Assembly: GCF_958979055.1 (NCBI RefSeq)
Contig: NC_084895.1
Location: 482,001-546,000, forward strand
Length of the DNA: 64,000 nt
Direction: 5' to 3'
DNA from: Alnus glutinosa
Lineage: Eukaryota > Streptophyta > Magnoliopsida > Fagales > Betulaceae
Below the pieces are notes generated by a model. The model saw nothing but the letters and a program-made list of their open reading frames with translations, had not been told where the DNA came from and ran no database searches. Positions 1-10,796 of the stretch are shown piece after piece (within the stretch, counting starts at the first letter, position 1; every line of letters begins with the position of its first letter). The translations under genes and the position numbers were made by a program.

Positions 1-366
1 TCGACGTCAGACTCTTATTCAACATGTGAATCTAAATTAGAAGTCCATCAAAACGAAGTGGTTTTCTTGTGATAAGAGAGATATTAAGCTTAATTATTCT
101 ACCTGATTGGCACATCCAATATACCAATTAAAACCAAGAAGCAGGCGACCAACCCCAATAAATTAAATAGAAGCTAAATGTAAAAAGGAGAGCCTGGAGG
201 GTATTAAAAAATCTAGTAATCCATCAAATTCGTTAACCACATGTAATTAATGGTACCATTGAATCATATTAAGCTTAATTAAAAATTAAAAGACATGCAG
301 TAGTTCGTACTCTTAGCTTATTCTACATGTGAATCTAAATTAAGCTTAATTATTCTACGTACATAC

Positions 367-966
367 CTGATTGGCAAATCCAATACCAAAACCAAGAAGC
401 ATGCGACCAACAATGAGCATCCACACCCCTTGAGCAAGGCCATTGACAAGTGCACCGGCGCAGAAAAGTAGTCCACCACAAAGCATCGTAATACGCCTCC
501 CAAACTTTCGGGTTATCAATGCTGCAAAAATGGACGAGATCAAAGCAGCAAGATACAGCGACGAAGTGAATAGCGTCAATGTCTGATTGTTAAATTTGCA
601 GTACTGATCATCGGAAGGCTTCACTGACGCTTCCTTCCTGTAAACAGCCGGAAAAAATCGTTCCAAGAAGGAATCCATGGATGTAACTCCACCTATAATT
701 AACACGTACACCAAAAAACATATATATGTATACCCATGTAAGCTTCAATTCCCGGGTTAATTATCAAAAGAAAAAAAAAAAAGTAATGATATGAAAACAT
801 GGTAATTAAATAAACTATAATAATAGTAATTGTTACCTGAAATTCCAAGATCGTAACCAAAAATAAGACCACCCATAGCAGCGACGATGCATGTTACGAG
901 CACCTTGCAAGTGAGGTTTCCCGGGTAGTCTTTTCCATTGGACGAACCAATAACTCCTCCAGCCAT
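367..966 (-). CDS. STP-type hexose/H+ symporter, left copy (exons 1-2 only, cut by window edge)
   Basis: Two exons are visible: 837-966 (start ATG at 966, 43 codons plus one base) and 367-692. Both end at good GT donors and translate to the same residues as the complete copy at 10797-13386. They cover the cytosolic N-terminus, the first helix with GYDLGISGG, the CKFNNQ lid segment and helices 2-4 with the GRR loop. Exons 3 and 4 would lie to the left. In the other copy exon 3 begins 427 bp beyond the point that matches base 1, so they are probably outside the window, not lost. The four coding differences between copies are all synonymous, which suggests that this copy is or was recently a working gene. 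If exons 3-4 are missing outside the window, it is a truncated pseudogene instead. Confidence 0.8.
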
Positions 967-1077
967 TTTAACCTAATTTGCAGAGAAAGCAGTGGAGCTA
1001 GCTAGTATGGCCGGAAACAGAGAAAGAAGGATCGATCGGAGTAAGGAAATTATAGAGAATCAAATCAGATGTGAAGC

Positions 1078-1084
1078 TTATATA
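1078..1084 (-). promoter_or_regulatory. TATA box of left STP copy
   Basis: TATATAA on the minus strand, about 112 bp upstream of the ATG at 966. The same motif stands at the same distance in the right copy (13498-13504). Confidence 0.5.
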
Positions 1085-1387
1085 GGCGATGCCGGCGCTG
1101 GAGATCTCATACTATAATACGGATATGAATCCATGGTACGTAGAACTAGTACTACTCTAAGAAGAATTCTATCCTTAGGCAGTTTCAAAGTATCACGTAC
1201 AAGCTAGTCAACAACAATGCATGCATGTTAGAGTTTGTTTATGATTTGGATAATCAATAATTATTAATGAATTGGAAGGAGTTAAAAAGAAGGATAAAAC
1301 TACGAGAGATAATTAAAGAAGAGATCGAGATGGATTAATTGAGAAAGGAAAACCTTTCCTTAATTATAATTAGCTACATAATAATTA

Positions 1388-1506
1388 TCAAGGAAGTAGG
1401 ATTCGAAAGAGTGTCTTTTTTTTTTTAAAAAAAAAAATAGTGAACACAAATGGAATCGAGCATCCCTAGTGAGCTCTCTAAATTTTATTCAAAGTTTAGC
1501 TAAACA

Positions 1507-1539
<33 letters not shown>

Positions 1540-1718
1540 ATCTATTACTTTTCGAAAACTTCCTCCATCAAACTCTTTAAATATTTCACTATTTTAACTA
1601 AATATTATTTTTTTTTATTGGTTTTAAGAGCAACCACTTTAACAACTCAAATTAATCTAACTCATTCAAAAATCGAGTTTAATCAAATTAATGGGTCTCT
1701 CAAGAACTTAGAAGAAAA
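1388..1718. other. AT-rich spacer left of the Copia element
   Basis: Poly-T and poly-A runs (for example 1512-1539) and no reading frame that I can support. The last five bases, 1714-1718, are the left target-site copy of the Copia insertion. Confidence 0.6.
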
Positions 1719-2204
1719 TGTAAGATATTATTCCCTTATGTGGCCTTTATATCACATTTTACGGTGTTTGTTATGTTTATTATTATTTTAATAAACATAT
1801 ACGGTATTATGATTATTTCTATTAATTTAGATTATCGTAAATATGGAATCGGTATTATGGTTATTTCTATTAATTTAGATTACCGTAAATATGGAATCGG
1901 TTAATTGATTTTAAAAATCAATTAACAATATTGTCTCATTGATGGAAGGAAACAATACGGTATTTACCATATTTGAGGGTCCCTGACCTAGCCTATAAAT
2001 AAACAGCCTGTGTACACCATCAGTACGGCAATTCGGTAATAGGCATAGGTTAGAAGATCCCTCAAATAATCTTTCTTGTTCTTCAGATGGATCGTGGAGA
2101 CGCTTGAGCAAATATGGCTAGAGGTATGCCTAAAACTGTTCTATTTAATTTTCCGCTACGCATGTTAGGTTAAAGAAATAATTGTTATTTAATTATTTCT
2201 AACA
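1719..2204 (+). repeat. Copia 5' LTR
   Basis: 486 bp, TG...CA. It differs from the 3' LTR at six positions that I counted (98.8% identity). It holds a 48-bp direct repeat (1803-1850 and 1851-1898), a near-perfect palindrome around 1901-1925, and a likely TATA box, tataaata, at 1994-2001. Confidence 0.95.
1994..2001 (+). promoter_or_regulatory. TATA box of the Copia LTR
   Basis: TATAAATA in the context gcctataaataaac, about 200 bp before the LTR end, where a Copia transcript would be expected to begin. The identical motif is in the 3' LTR (8122-8129). Confidence 0.5.
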
Positions 2205-2206
2205 TG

Positions 2207-2220
2207 TGGTATCAGAGCCA
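2207..2220 (+). other. Copia primer-binding site
   Basis: tggtatcagagcca starts two bases after the LTR. This is the usual plant Copia site, complementary to the 3' end of initiator tRNA-Met, used to prime minus-strand DNA. Confidence 0.9.
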
Positions 2221-2883
2221 TCCTCTGTGCTATTTTGCTTAGCGTATAATTTTACTATGCGTTATCAATATTGAATCAAGTATTTTTTATTGGTTATCAA
2301 TATTGAATCAAGTATATTCTATTTGATATTATTCACTTCTGTTTGTCAATATTGTTTGAGCAATATTTCGTCTTTTGTGACATGATAGAAACGCATTAGC
2401 GATTATTTTGTGAATATTTGTTGTTCACGTACTGTGTGTGAAAACCCATAAATTTGATATAACTATTTTTTATTTTATCACTATTCTGTGTATTGTGATA
2501 TACTGCCTAATTTTGAGTTGTAATCTTGATATGGGTATTTTCATAAAGGGGTGGCAGCTAGGGTTCCATTTTTAGGGTTTTCAACCCATCTGGAACATTA
2601 CGGGTCGGGTTGGTTGGTGACTGGGTAGGGTTTCGACCCATTAAAGTTTTTGGGTTGGATATATTTTTCGGGTATGGTTTTTTAAAAACCCATGCAGTTT
2701 TGGGCCATTTAAGTGGGCTGACCTGGTTTGGGCCAGCACTATACATAGACCCAGAGGCCTGACTCAATTAAGTGGGTTGACCCAATTGCCCAAATACAGT
2801 AGCCCATTTGGAGTCTTGTGACCCAGAAGCCCAACCCAATATAGTAGCCAATTACAGTAGCATTTAAATAAAATAAAAGATTT

Positions 2884-2955
2884 GGCTCATATGGGGTTCG
2901 AACTTGGGACCTTCATGTCCATAAAGTGACAAGCTTCAAACCATTGAGCTAAGCC
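2884..2955 (-). repeat. tRNA-like 72-bp segment in the Copia leader, antisense
   Basis: Read on the minus strand this stretch has tRNA length. It starts GGCTTAG and ends ATGAGCC, which pair over six bases. It carries an A-box-like TAGCTCAATGG and a B-box-like GTTCGAACC at tRNA spacing. A four-base anticodon-type stem can be drawn, but the T stem is poor, so it is not a working tRNA gene. It may be the head of an old tRNA-derived SINE, or a tRNA-like structure captured by the element. The sequence to its left (2540-2880) is rich in gggt/ggcc words and has no recognisable protein. Confidence 0.5.
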
Positions 2956-3375
2956 TGGTTTTATGCTTTCACATTAAGGTTTTATTCCTTTTATTATTTA
3001 CAGTACTGTGTATTAAAATTATTGTTTATTTAATACATGAATTGAAGAATATATTTTTAATTGTTGAATTTATATTGTTTAAATATAAATTGCTTGATGC
3101 CTAGACCTAAGAATAATTAACAATACCATATATACTGGTGTGTTTACAATAATATCTAAGAATGCAATGTCGGGGAAAGTTCTGGCAAGGAAAGTCTTGA
3201 GATTTAAGTGTGTCCGGTGTGACCCCTCTCACTTTCCTGGGAGCTCATCTGCTTGCACCTTGGAAAATGCTGTTTACCCCATTTAAGTATTGGTTTGTTA
3301 TATTCCTGGGGCTATTAAGGGGGCATCTATAAAGTTGTTAGATGTTAATGAAGTAGCAATTATCATGATAATTTT

Positions 3376-3600
3376 GGGAGAGCCACAGCATCCCAATTTT
3401 GAATAACAATTGCATCAAGATTACACACACGTAATTATCATAATAATTATGGGAGAGCCAAAGCATCCCATTTTTGTATGATAATTACATCAGGATCACA
3501 CGCATGAACCTCATAAAGATTTATTAGATGTTCATGAATTACAGCGTGATTATTATGATTTTGGGAGAGCCAAAGCATCCTAATTTTGTAATAATTGCAT
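3376..3600 (+). repeat. Three direct repeats in the Copia leader
   Basis: The string gggagagcca followed by a-a/c-agcatcc recurs at 3376, 3451 and 3563. Each copy is followed by an attttg, a-rich, tgcat-caaggat block. Spacing is 75 and 112 bp. The core can fold with GGGA against TCCC. They lie between the primer site and the gag remains. Confidence 0.7.
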
Positions 3601-6600
3601 AAGGATCGTACATATGAACTTCATATAGAAAAATTAACATCGTATTGTAATTAACTCATAAATTTAATTACCTATCTCCAAAGGGAAGTTTTTATTTTTA
3701 TGACTTAATTAGAATGAGATAACAAATTTAGTATTAAAAGTAAAATTTCTTTTGGTTGCCCAAAGGTACGAAGAATTTTATTTATTAATATTTAAATTTA
3801 TTAGTCTTATCAATAAAGAGTAAATTTCATGCGTGATGCAACCTTTGCCCAAAGGTAGGTTGAAATTTACTATTTAAATTGGCATTGGCTAATTTAAAAT
3901 AAAGTTACTTCATAGCATTAAAGTATTTTTATATTCTTAGTCATTGCAGCTATTCGTATTACTCTACTTTTGGTAGTTTTATATTCCAATACTTTAAGGT
4001 AATATTTTTTCTGACCGAAAAATATTAATATGCTTTTTTATTTGGGGTGTTAAAAATTTTGGTGCTCCGTGTGGACAAACCACCTACTCCCGCGGAATTA
4101 AGTACGCCACGTGAGATTATTAAGCATGAACGGTGGGAGTGATTTAATCACTTAAGTTAGATGTTCATGAAATCTCATGTCACTAAAGTCATCAGGGATT
4201 TATTCTCAAATGTTTTAGAGCCAAAGTTTTATAAAGGTTGTTTATGAACATTTAGTAAGTTCAAACAAAACTTGGCCAGAACCCTAATAGAAAAAAGCTT
4301 TAAAGACAAACCTTTTACAGTTTCTAAAGTGTTTATAATCTCATTATGGGAATGAAGGAAATTATAGCTTAGCCTAAGTCTATAAAGATTGAGATTTTTT
4401 GAGTCATTGTTGGTCTATTTCATTTTTTGAATTCTCTCTTCTAAGTGTAGAATTTTATCTTTTAACACACATAAGGATAAATGGTTAGTAAGTGAACTTC
4501 TAACCATGTGTGTTCAAGGATATGAGAGAATTCATAAAGGGTTCACATGGTTATTCATGTCAAGGGAAAGACCGATAAATGCAATCATGCTCAACACTTA
4601 AAGTATGAGAATAAGGTGCCAATAAAGTATTATGGCAATCAAGATACCTATTTCTCATGCAATAAGAAAAATTAAGGGCATATAAAGAAAGATTGCGTGA
4701 AGTATGAGAAATGACTTAAAATAAAGATAATCTCATATATCTAGTATGTCGTGAATCTCTTTTAGTGACTCATTCAAATATGTTGTGAATTGATTATGGT
4801 TTAACAATCCACGTTGTCAACACAAATGCAGAGTCTTTTTAAAAGTGAATAACAAGTGTTTATAATTTGAGGTTGTTGGGATCTATAGGTTAATTTTGAG
4901 ATTCAGTTATATTTTTTACCTAAAAAATGATTTATATTCCATAATCTTTTAGAAATTTATTTTCTAGTTTGGTTTGTTAAAAATTTCAATTTTATTTTTG
5001 AAAATTTTCTTATTTTAGGTGGAATATTGGTTGTGGTTTATTTAAAGTCTATTTAAAATTGACCTACATCCCAATTTTGAAACAAAATTATTTGTTTGTT
5101 TCTGCATACTGATGTTGACGTAAAGTAGAGTCTTTGAGAATTTAAAAATGCTCTTGTTATGGCTTTGGAGATTGAAATATATCTCTATACAGAAAATAAA
5201 AGTCGGTAATTTACTGACTTTGGTACTTGTGTGGACTGCATAAGGGAAAGCATACCAACAAGACCATTAGAGGTGCCAAAGAGAGCCTTTTAAAATTCTT
5301 GAGATCATGTACATTGAAAGGTGTTAACCTTTCCATACTCATTGCCTAAATGGTCAGAGATATTTTTATCTCTTTTAGTGATGACCATATAAAGTTTATG
5401 TATCTCTATCTTCTAAATATTAAAGTTAGGGTATTGAATGTTTTTAATACCTATAAGGAAGAAGAGGAGAAACAATTTGAAGATCATAAGATTTAATATA
5501 GGCATAGAGTATTAAGGTAGGTACACATAAAGGGAAATGATTAGTAATACTAATCTGCTATTACCCTTATAGAGTAAAGCTTTGAAGACCGTTGTGTATA
5601 TGTTAAACAGTATTCCATCTAAGGTTGTCCATAAGACACCTTTTAAAGTATGAAATAGATGGAAGCTTAGTTTAAATTATTTACACATATGGGGTTGCCT
5701 TGCTAAAGAGATGATTTATAATCCTCACCTTAGGAAATTAGATTCAAGGACAACCAGCGGATCTTTTATAAGCTATCTAGTAAACTTTAAAGGGTTTTAA
5801 TGTTTTATTATCCTTCATATAATCCTAGAGTTGTTGATTGTAAAATTTCTAGAGGATGCGAAACCTAGTGGGAGTGCTCATTCACATAAATTGAAATTTG
5901 AGGAAGCACTAGAGTTGGTCAAATCTCCTCCTCATAGAGGATGATTGATTGTATTCAGGGAAAATCAGATTGATTATCCTGAGCCACAATCACTTCTAGA
6001 ACAACCAACTCATACAGAACAGGTTCAAAATCTATTCTCCCATTGCAAAATGCAGAGGAAGTAGAATTAAGAAAAATCCTATAGAATAAGGAGATCAACA
6101 ATTCTTAGTGATCATGTTGTATATCTCCCAGAGTCTGATGTTGACATTGGATATAAAGATGATCCAAAATTGTTTTCACATGCTATAAATGGAGAAAACT
6201 CCACATTGAGATTCAGTGCCATGAAGTAAGAGTTAAATCCGTTGCTCAAAAGTCAAGCTAGACTCGTAGCCAATGGTTTTACTCATAAGGAAGGCATTGA
6301 TTATCGTGAAACATTCTCTCCAGTGTCTAAGGATGGTTCATCAAGATGATCATAGCATTAGTAGCTTATTTTTGATCTAGAGCTACATCAAGTGGATGCG
6401 AAAACAACTTTTCTGAACAGGGATTTTAAAGATGGGGTTTACATGACACAACCTAAAACGTTTTATAAAATAACAGTTAGAAAGCTTGCAAATTAAAGAA
6501 TTCTATTTATGGGCTGTGATAGATCTCTCATCGGTAATATACTTTTTACAAGGTTAATGTTTTATTGTTTATTGAAAACCTTGTTAATTAGTATATATAC

Positions 6601-7835
6601 TTTAAGGTCAGTGGGAGTACAATAATCTTTCTAGTCCTATATGTAGATATTTTTTTTGCAAGTAGTGATTTAGGTTTGCTACATAAAGTTCATTTCACAA
6701 AACTTTGAAATGAAGGATTTGAGTGAAACCTCTTATGTCTTTTGACATAGAGATTCACAGAGACATAAAGAATATTAACATTGTCTCGGAAGGCCTACAT
6801 TGAAAAAGTTTTGGGAAGATTTAGAATGAAGGATTATGCACCTTCAGTAGCAATTAAGAGGGACCAATTAAATACAGATTAATGTCCCAAAAGTATTGGA
6901 ATAAGGGCAGATGAAAAGTTTTTAAAGCGTCTGCATTATGCACAACCATATGACTGACAATAAGAACATTGGGTCAATAAAGTGCTGCAAATAAAGTCTT
7001 GCGGTAAATGCAAGGAACCAAGAAGTACAATTTAACCTAAGGATACACTTTCCATTTGAAGGTGGTTAGTTGTTTTGCTGATTGTGTAGATAGAAGAAAG
7101 TCTACTTTAGGGTATATTTCTTTTTATTGAGAGATATATCTTAAAGATGCTGTATGTAGACTATAGTTGCTACGTCTACCAAGAAAGCTAAAAAGTCTAG
7201 CGTGCTATGAATTTAGTACACAAGCATGATGGTTGAGACATTTTGTTGAAAGTCTCAATATTGTCGATTTTACAGTTAGACCATAAAGATACTCTGCGGT
7301 AATTCTACTATAATCTTCTTTTATCAGAATAAAGAGTAGAAGCAGAAGTAAATCGACATCAAGTATCTCAGTACGAGAGATAACATTAAGAGACATAAAG
7401 GGTCTATTGAGCATATAAGTACTGAATCAATGATTGCGGATCCTATGACTTAAAGTTTACCAGTAAAGAAAGAATAAAGTCATGCGAAATATATGAGACT
7501 CATTAATTCATTTTTTGCTTGGTTTGTCTATTTTGGTCTATAGACATAAAGTTATTATAATAAAGATTTTGTGCACATTTGTTATTTTATCCATGAGGAT
7601 AAATAAAGTTGGACCCGAATGACTTATAGGAAGTTCATTCATAAAGCTTGATTATCCATAAGGTACTCATGTAAGGAGTGTTTTACATTGTGATACATGG
7701 AAGGGACGACCTAATTTTATAATGGTTTTACCGCCATGATTCGTGTGAAACATTTCTTATCTGAGTGGGAGGATTCCATAAGTGATTGGCCAAACTAAAG
7801 AATCTAATACCATAAGGTCATGTGTCATAAAGGCC

Positions 7836-7846
7836 AAGTGGGAGAA
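7836..7846 (+). other. Copia polypurine tract
   Basis: aagtgggagaa directly abuts the 3' LTR, as expected for the plus-strand primer of a Copia element. Confidence 0.85.
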
Positions 7847-8332
7847 TGTAAGATATTATTCCCTTATGTGGCCTTTATATCACATTTTGCGGTGTTTGTT
7901 ATGTTTATTATTTTTTTAATAAACATATACGGTATGATGATTATTTCTATTAATTTAGATTATCGTAAATATGGAATCGGTATTATGGTTATTTCTATTA
8001 ATTTAGATTACCGTAAATATGGAATCGGTTAATTGATTTTAAAAATCAATTAACAATATTGTCTCCTTGATGGAAGGAAACAATACGGTATTTACCATAT
8101 TTAAGGGTCCCTGACCTAGCCTATAAATAAACAGCCTGTGTACACCATCAGTACGGCAATTCGGTAATAGGCATAGGTTAGAAGATCCCTCAAATAATCT
8201 TTCTTGTTCTTCAGATGGATCGTGGAGACGCTTGAGCAAATATGGCTAGAGGTATGCCTAAAACTGTTCTATTTAATTTTCCGCTGCGCATGTTAGGTTA
8301 AAGAAATAATTGTTATTTAATTATTTCTAACA
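7847..8332 (+). repeat. Copia 3' LTR
   Basis: 486 bp, TG...CA, collinear with 1719-2204 without gaps. It contains the same 48-bp repeat pair and TATA box. The right target-site copy gaaaa follows at 8333-8337. Confidence 0.95.
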
Positions 8333-8488
8333 GAAAAGCAAATTAATTAAACCCAAAAAAAACTTATATTCGAAACCAACCCATACATAATCTACATGAA
8401 TTGGTCGTCCAAAATTCATCCAAGAACACCACAAAATCAATCTCCCAGATTACTCACAAATTACTGATAGATATTGGGGCAAAAATAG

Positions 8489-8590
8489 TCAACACCCAGC
8501 GGAGAAAGTAACCTCTGGAATGAATCCCGCGAGGAACAGATTCAAAACGATGAAATAGCCCATGAAACGACACCGAGCAGATCTCACCAT
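8489..8590 (-). CDS. Possible orphan signal-peptide ORF, unrecognised
   Basis: A 33-codon frame starts at the ATG at 8590 and encodes a basic start followed by a hydrophobic run, MGYFIVLNLFLAGF, with IPEVTFSAG after it. That looks like a secretory signal peptide. The stop follows shortly, but a GT within GCTGGGTGT could be a donor. No continuing exon is seen before the Copia insertion 150 bp further on. It may be the first exon of a gene broken by the insertion, or chance. Confidence 0.2.
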   Translation of the reverse strand: MVRSARCRFMGYFIVLNLFLAGFIPEVTFSAGC

Positions 8591-8724
8591 GGTCACTGTC
8601 ACCCATTCCTCTCCCTACATTGTCTATCAGAAGGAGAAGGAGCCAATGTGAAAACGGACAAACGAGAAGGAGGCAATGTGAAAAAGAAAGCATTTTTTTT
8701 TTTTTTAGAACAATTTCATAAAAA

Positions 8725-9300
8725 CACTAGATGAATTCCGTTACTATGTTATGTCAGCACTAATAGAATCATTGCATGTGTCATTTTAATAAAAAAATGT
8801 AAATATATTAAAATTAAAAACTTTAAAATAAATATTTTTTATAAAAGAAAAAAAAAATGGGAAAAGGGCATGGCGGCAAGGGATGGGGTGGTTTGCAAGC
8901 CACTCTTGACGCAATTTGGGGTGTTTGCGGGCCACCCTCAAGGTTGGAGTAGCATTACTAGCCACCCCTAGGCCCTAGCTCATGAGTGTGGCCATGCAGC
9001 CACGCCCATGGGTCGAGGCTAGCGGTAAACCATCCACAGCCAATTCTGTGGGTGGCTCATAGGACACCCCCCTCCCCCAACGGGGTGGCTATAGCCACCT
9101 TTCCCATTTCTTTTTTAACTTTTCTTTCTTTTATATATATATAATTTTTAAATTTCTAATTTACATATTTTTTATTAAGAGTGACATGTTTCATCATACT
9201 ATTGGTGCTAACGTGACACACTAACAAAATTTGTCAAATTTTTTGACAGAATTTGACTGGAATGACTAAATTTCTATTTTAGCTTACTTCGAAGACCTCT
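8725..9300. mobile_element. Large imperfect palindrome (foldback element) with GC-rich ggggtgg core
   Basis: Bases about 8730-8860 pair with the reverse complement of about 9115-9245 (tgtgtcattttaataaaaaa against the same in inverse, then a/t-rich arms). The middle (8870-9110) is GC-rich with repeated ggggtgg and gccac words that also fold. The outer part (9236-9290, with aatttgactg) is shared with the element at 63148-63671. The ends and target duplication are not resolved. The same layout recurs at 14830-15296. Confidence 0.6.
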
Positions 9301-9620
9301 AAATTATTCTTTCACTTCAGGAAGCAATTTGAAATTTAGGTGAAATACATGGACTATTGACTGATTTTGCATTTATCTAAAAAAAAAAAAAAAGTTTATT
9401 TATTTTTTGTTTGTGTTAGTCCACCCCCTTGGGCTTAAACAAATAGTTTTGTTTTATTTTTTTTATTATTATTATTATTTTAGTTTTTAAGAGAATAAGG
9501 GTATTATAGGAATATAATAATTAAAAAAAAAAAAGGTGGCATTTTTGACATACCTTGATTGTTTGATCATTGATGTATCACTTTAGCACGCTTGTCATTT
9601 CATATGGCTATTTTAAAAAC
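9301..9620. mobile_element. Half-copy of the 63.1-kb foldback family
   Basis: From 'gactattgactgattttgc' through 'agtttttaagagaataaggg' to 'ctttagcacgcttgtcatt' this follows the right half of the element at 63148-63671 almost word for word. The matching left arm is not present in order, so it is a broken or fused copy next to the foldback at 8725-9300. Confidence 0.6.
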
Positions 9621-10796
9621 GATTGTTAATTCATGGTTTTTTTTTGTTTTTTTTTAATACTTTTCTCTTTATTTTATTTATGTAAATACTAGTATTAATT
9701 TATACAGGGACCACATGCGGTGATTCAATTGCAGTTATTTGTAGTTATGCGATTAACAGTTGTTGGCAGTTATTAACAGTTAGCAGTTACTAATGGTTAA
9801 TAACCACCTCACTTGTACACCCTTAATAGATGTAGTTTGGGCTTGATTGGATGCATGTGTAAAACTAATATCATTGATTTAGTGGCTGATCGGACCTTTG
9901 ATTACATTAAAGTATTTTAGGTGATTCATTTGGCGGACGCTCATTTCCTTCTTTATGATAGTGATTTGTTGCCTCATAATCGTGGGAATTTGTTTCCTTG
10001 TTAGCTATGTGTTTGTTATGCCTCAAGTTAGATGTCTTATGGCTACTTGCAAGCTCCTACCTAACCGTAAAATTACGCTTGGGCCATATGGATATTGGAT
10101 CGGCCATTTATTAGGCCAATGGGGAATGTAAACTTCCATTCCAACAGTCCTCCATTTTTCTGGACTACTTGTGTAGGCCAATGAAAATTAAATTGAAGAT
10201 AGTAGCATTCCTTCCATATTTGAAGAGTAAATTGTTCAAAAAATACAAATTCTATTATATATATATAAAGTACCAAATTTGACATGTTTTGTATTATAAT
10301 TAGAATTATCAACTGTATAAGTCAATTAATTGAACCTTTGACACCTCACACCATAGCAAACATTGTGTATCTATTTGCTTGATTCTATCGACTTTAGATG
10401 GGAGAAGTTCAAATGACATGCTAAATTTGGACAATTTTGTCCAAATTTTGTTGCTTAATTCTTTTTTCATTTATATTGTGCCACGTAGGGGTGAAATGCA
10501 ATTCGTGTTCGTGTGACGGATTTCGAGTCGTTTCAAGCCATGACTATAAGAATATATAAGTCAAATCTAACCTAATTCATTTAATTAAACGGGCTAGCTA
10601 GATACCTCAATCTCAATTTACTAATTTCGTGTTGAGTTTGTGTCAGTTCGGAAGTGCTCATCACGATTACATAAAACTTATGACTATTCAATGAAATGCA
10701 AAATTATGAACATATCTGGATGAATTACTAAAAAAAAATCCATGAAACTAAATTGTTAATTAAAATGAAATGAAAATGCTTTAAATAATACAATAA
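9621..10796. other. Intergenic, downstream of STP
   Basis: AT-rich sequence with short repeats such as gcagttattagcagtta (about 9730-9800). I see no gene, no convincing repeat boundary and no RNA gene. Confidence 0.5.

Larger units (their letters stand above)
1..1387. repeat. Left copy of STP-region duplication
   Basis: Nearly the same sequence as 12416-13806, with scattered single-base changes. It holds STP exons 1 and 2, intron 1, part of intron 2 and about 420 bp of upstream sequence. The match ends after a shared string in 'tacataataatta' at 1387. The left limit is unknown because the window starts inside the copy; base 1 corresponds to base 12416. The two copies stand in the same orientation, so this is a tandem duplication later split by other insertions, including the Copia element at 1719-8332. 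Confidence 0.93.
1714..8337 (+). mobile_element. Ty1/Copia LTR retrotransposon, complete in structure, coding region destroyed
   Basis: Two 486-bp LTRs (1719-2204 and 7847-8332) start with TG, end with CA and are flanked by the same five bases, gaaaa (1714-1718 and 8333-8337). A tRNA-Met type primer site follows the left LTR and a purine-rich tract precedes the right one. Between them, pieces of Copia polyprotein can be read in order but in changing frames with many stops. These are a gag zinc knuckle (CNKK...GHIKKDC, about 4645-4715), an integrase with the CVDC end of its pre-domain (5220-5900), reverse transcriptase (HQVDAKTTFL, YMTQP near 6385-6455) and RNase H (about 7150-7400). The gag-INT-RT-RH order marks Copia, not Gypsy. 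No open frame exceeds about 70 codons, so the element cannot move itself. Confidence 0.95.

Noticed and set aside
1911-2111. 66-codon minus frame, repeated at 8039-8239
   Set aside because: Lies inside the LTRs and appears twice only because the LTR is repeated; no known protein.
2884-2955. A functional tRNA gene
   Set aside because: The A and B boxes are present but the T stem does not pair and the anticodon loop has the wrong size, so I report it only as tRNA-like.
7820-8032. 70-codon frame with an internal repeat of SINLDYRKYGIG
   Set aside because: It is the translation of the 48-bp LTR repeat, not a gene.
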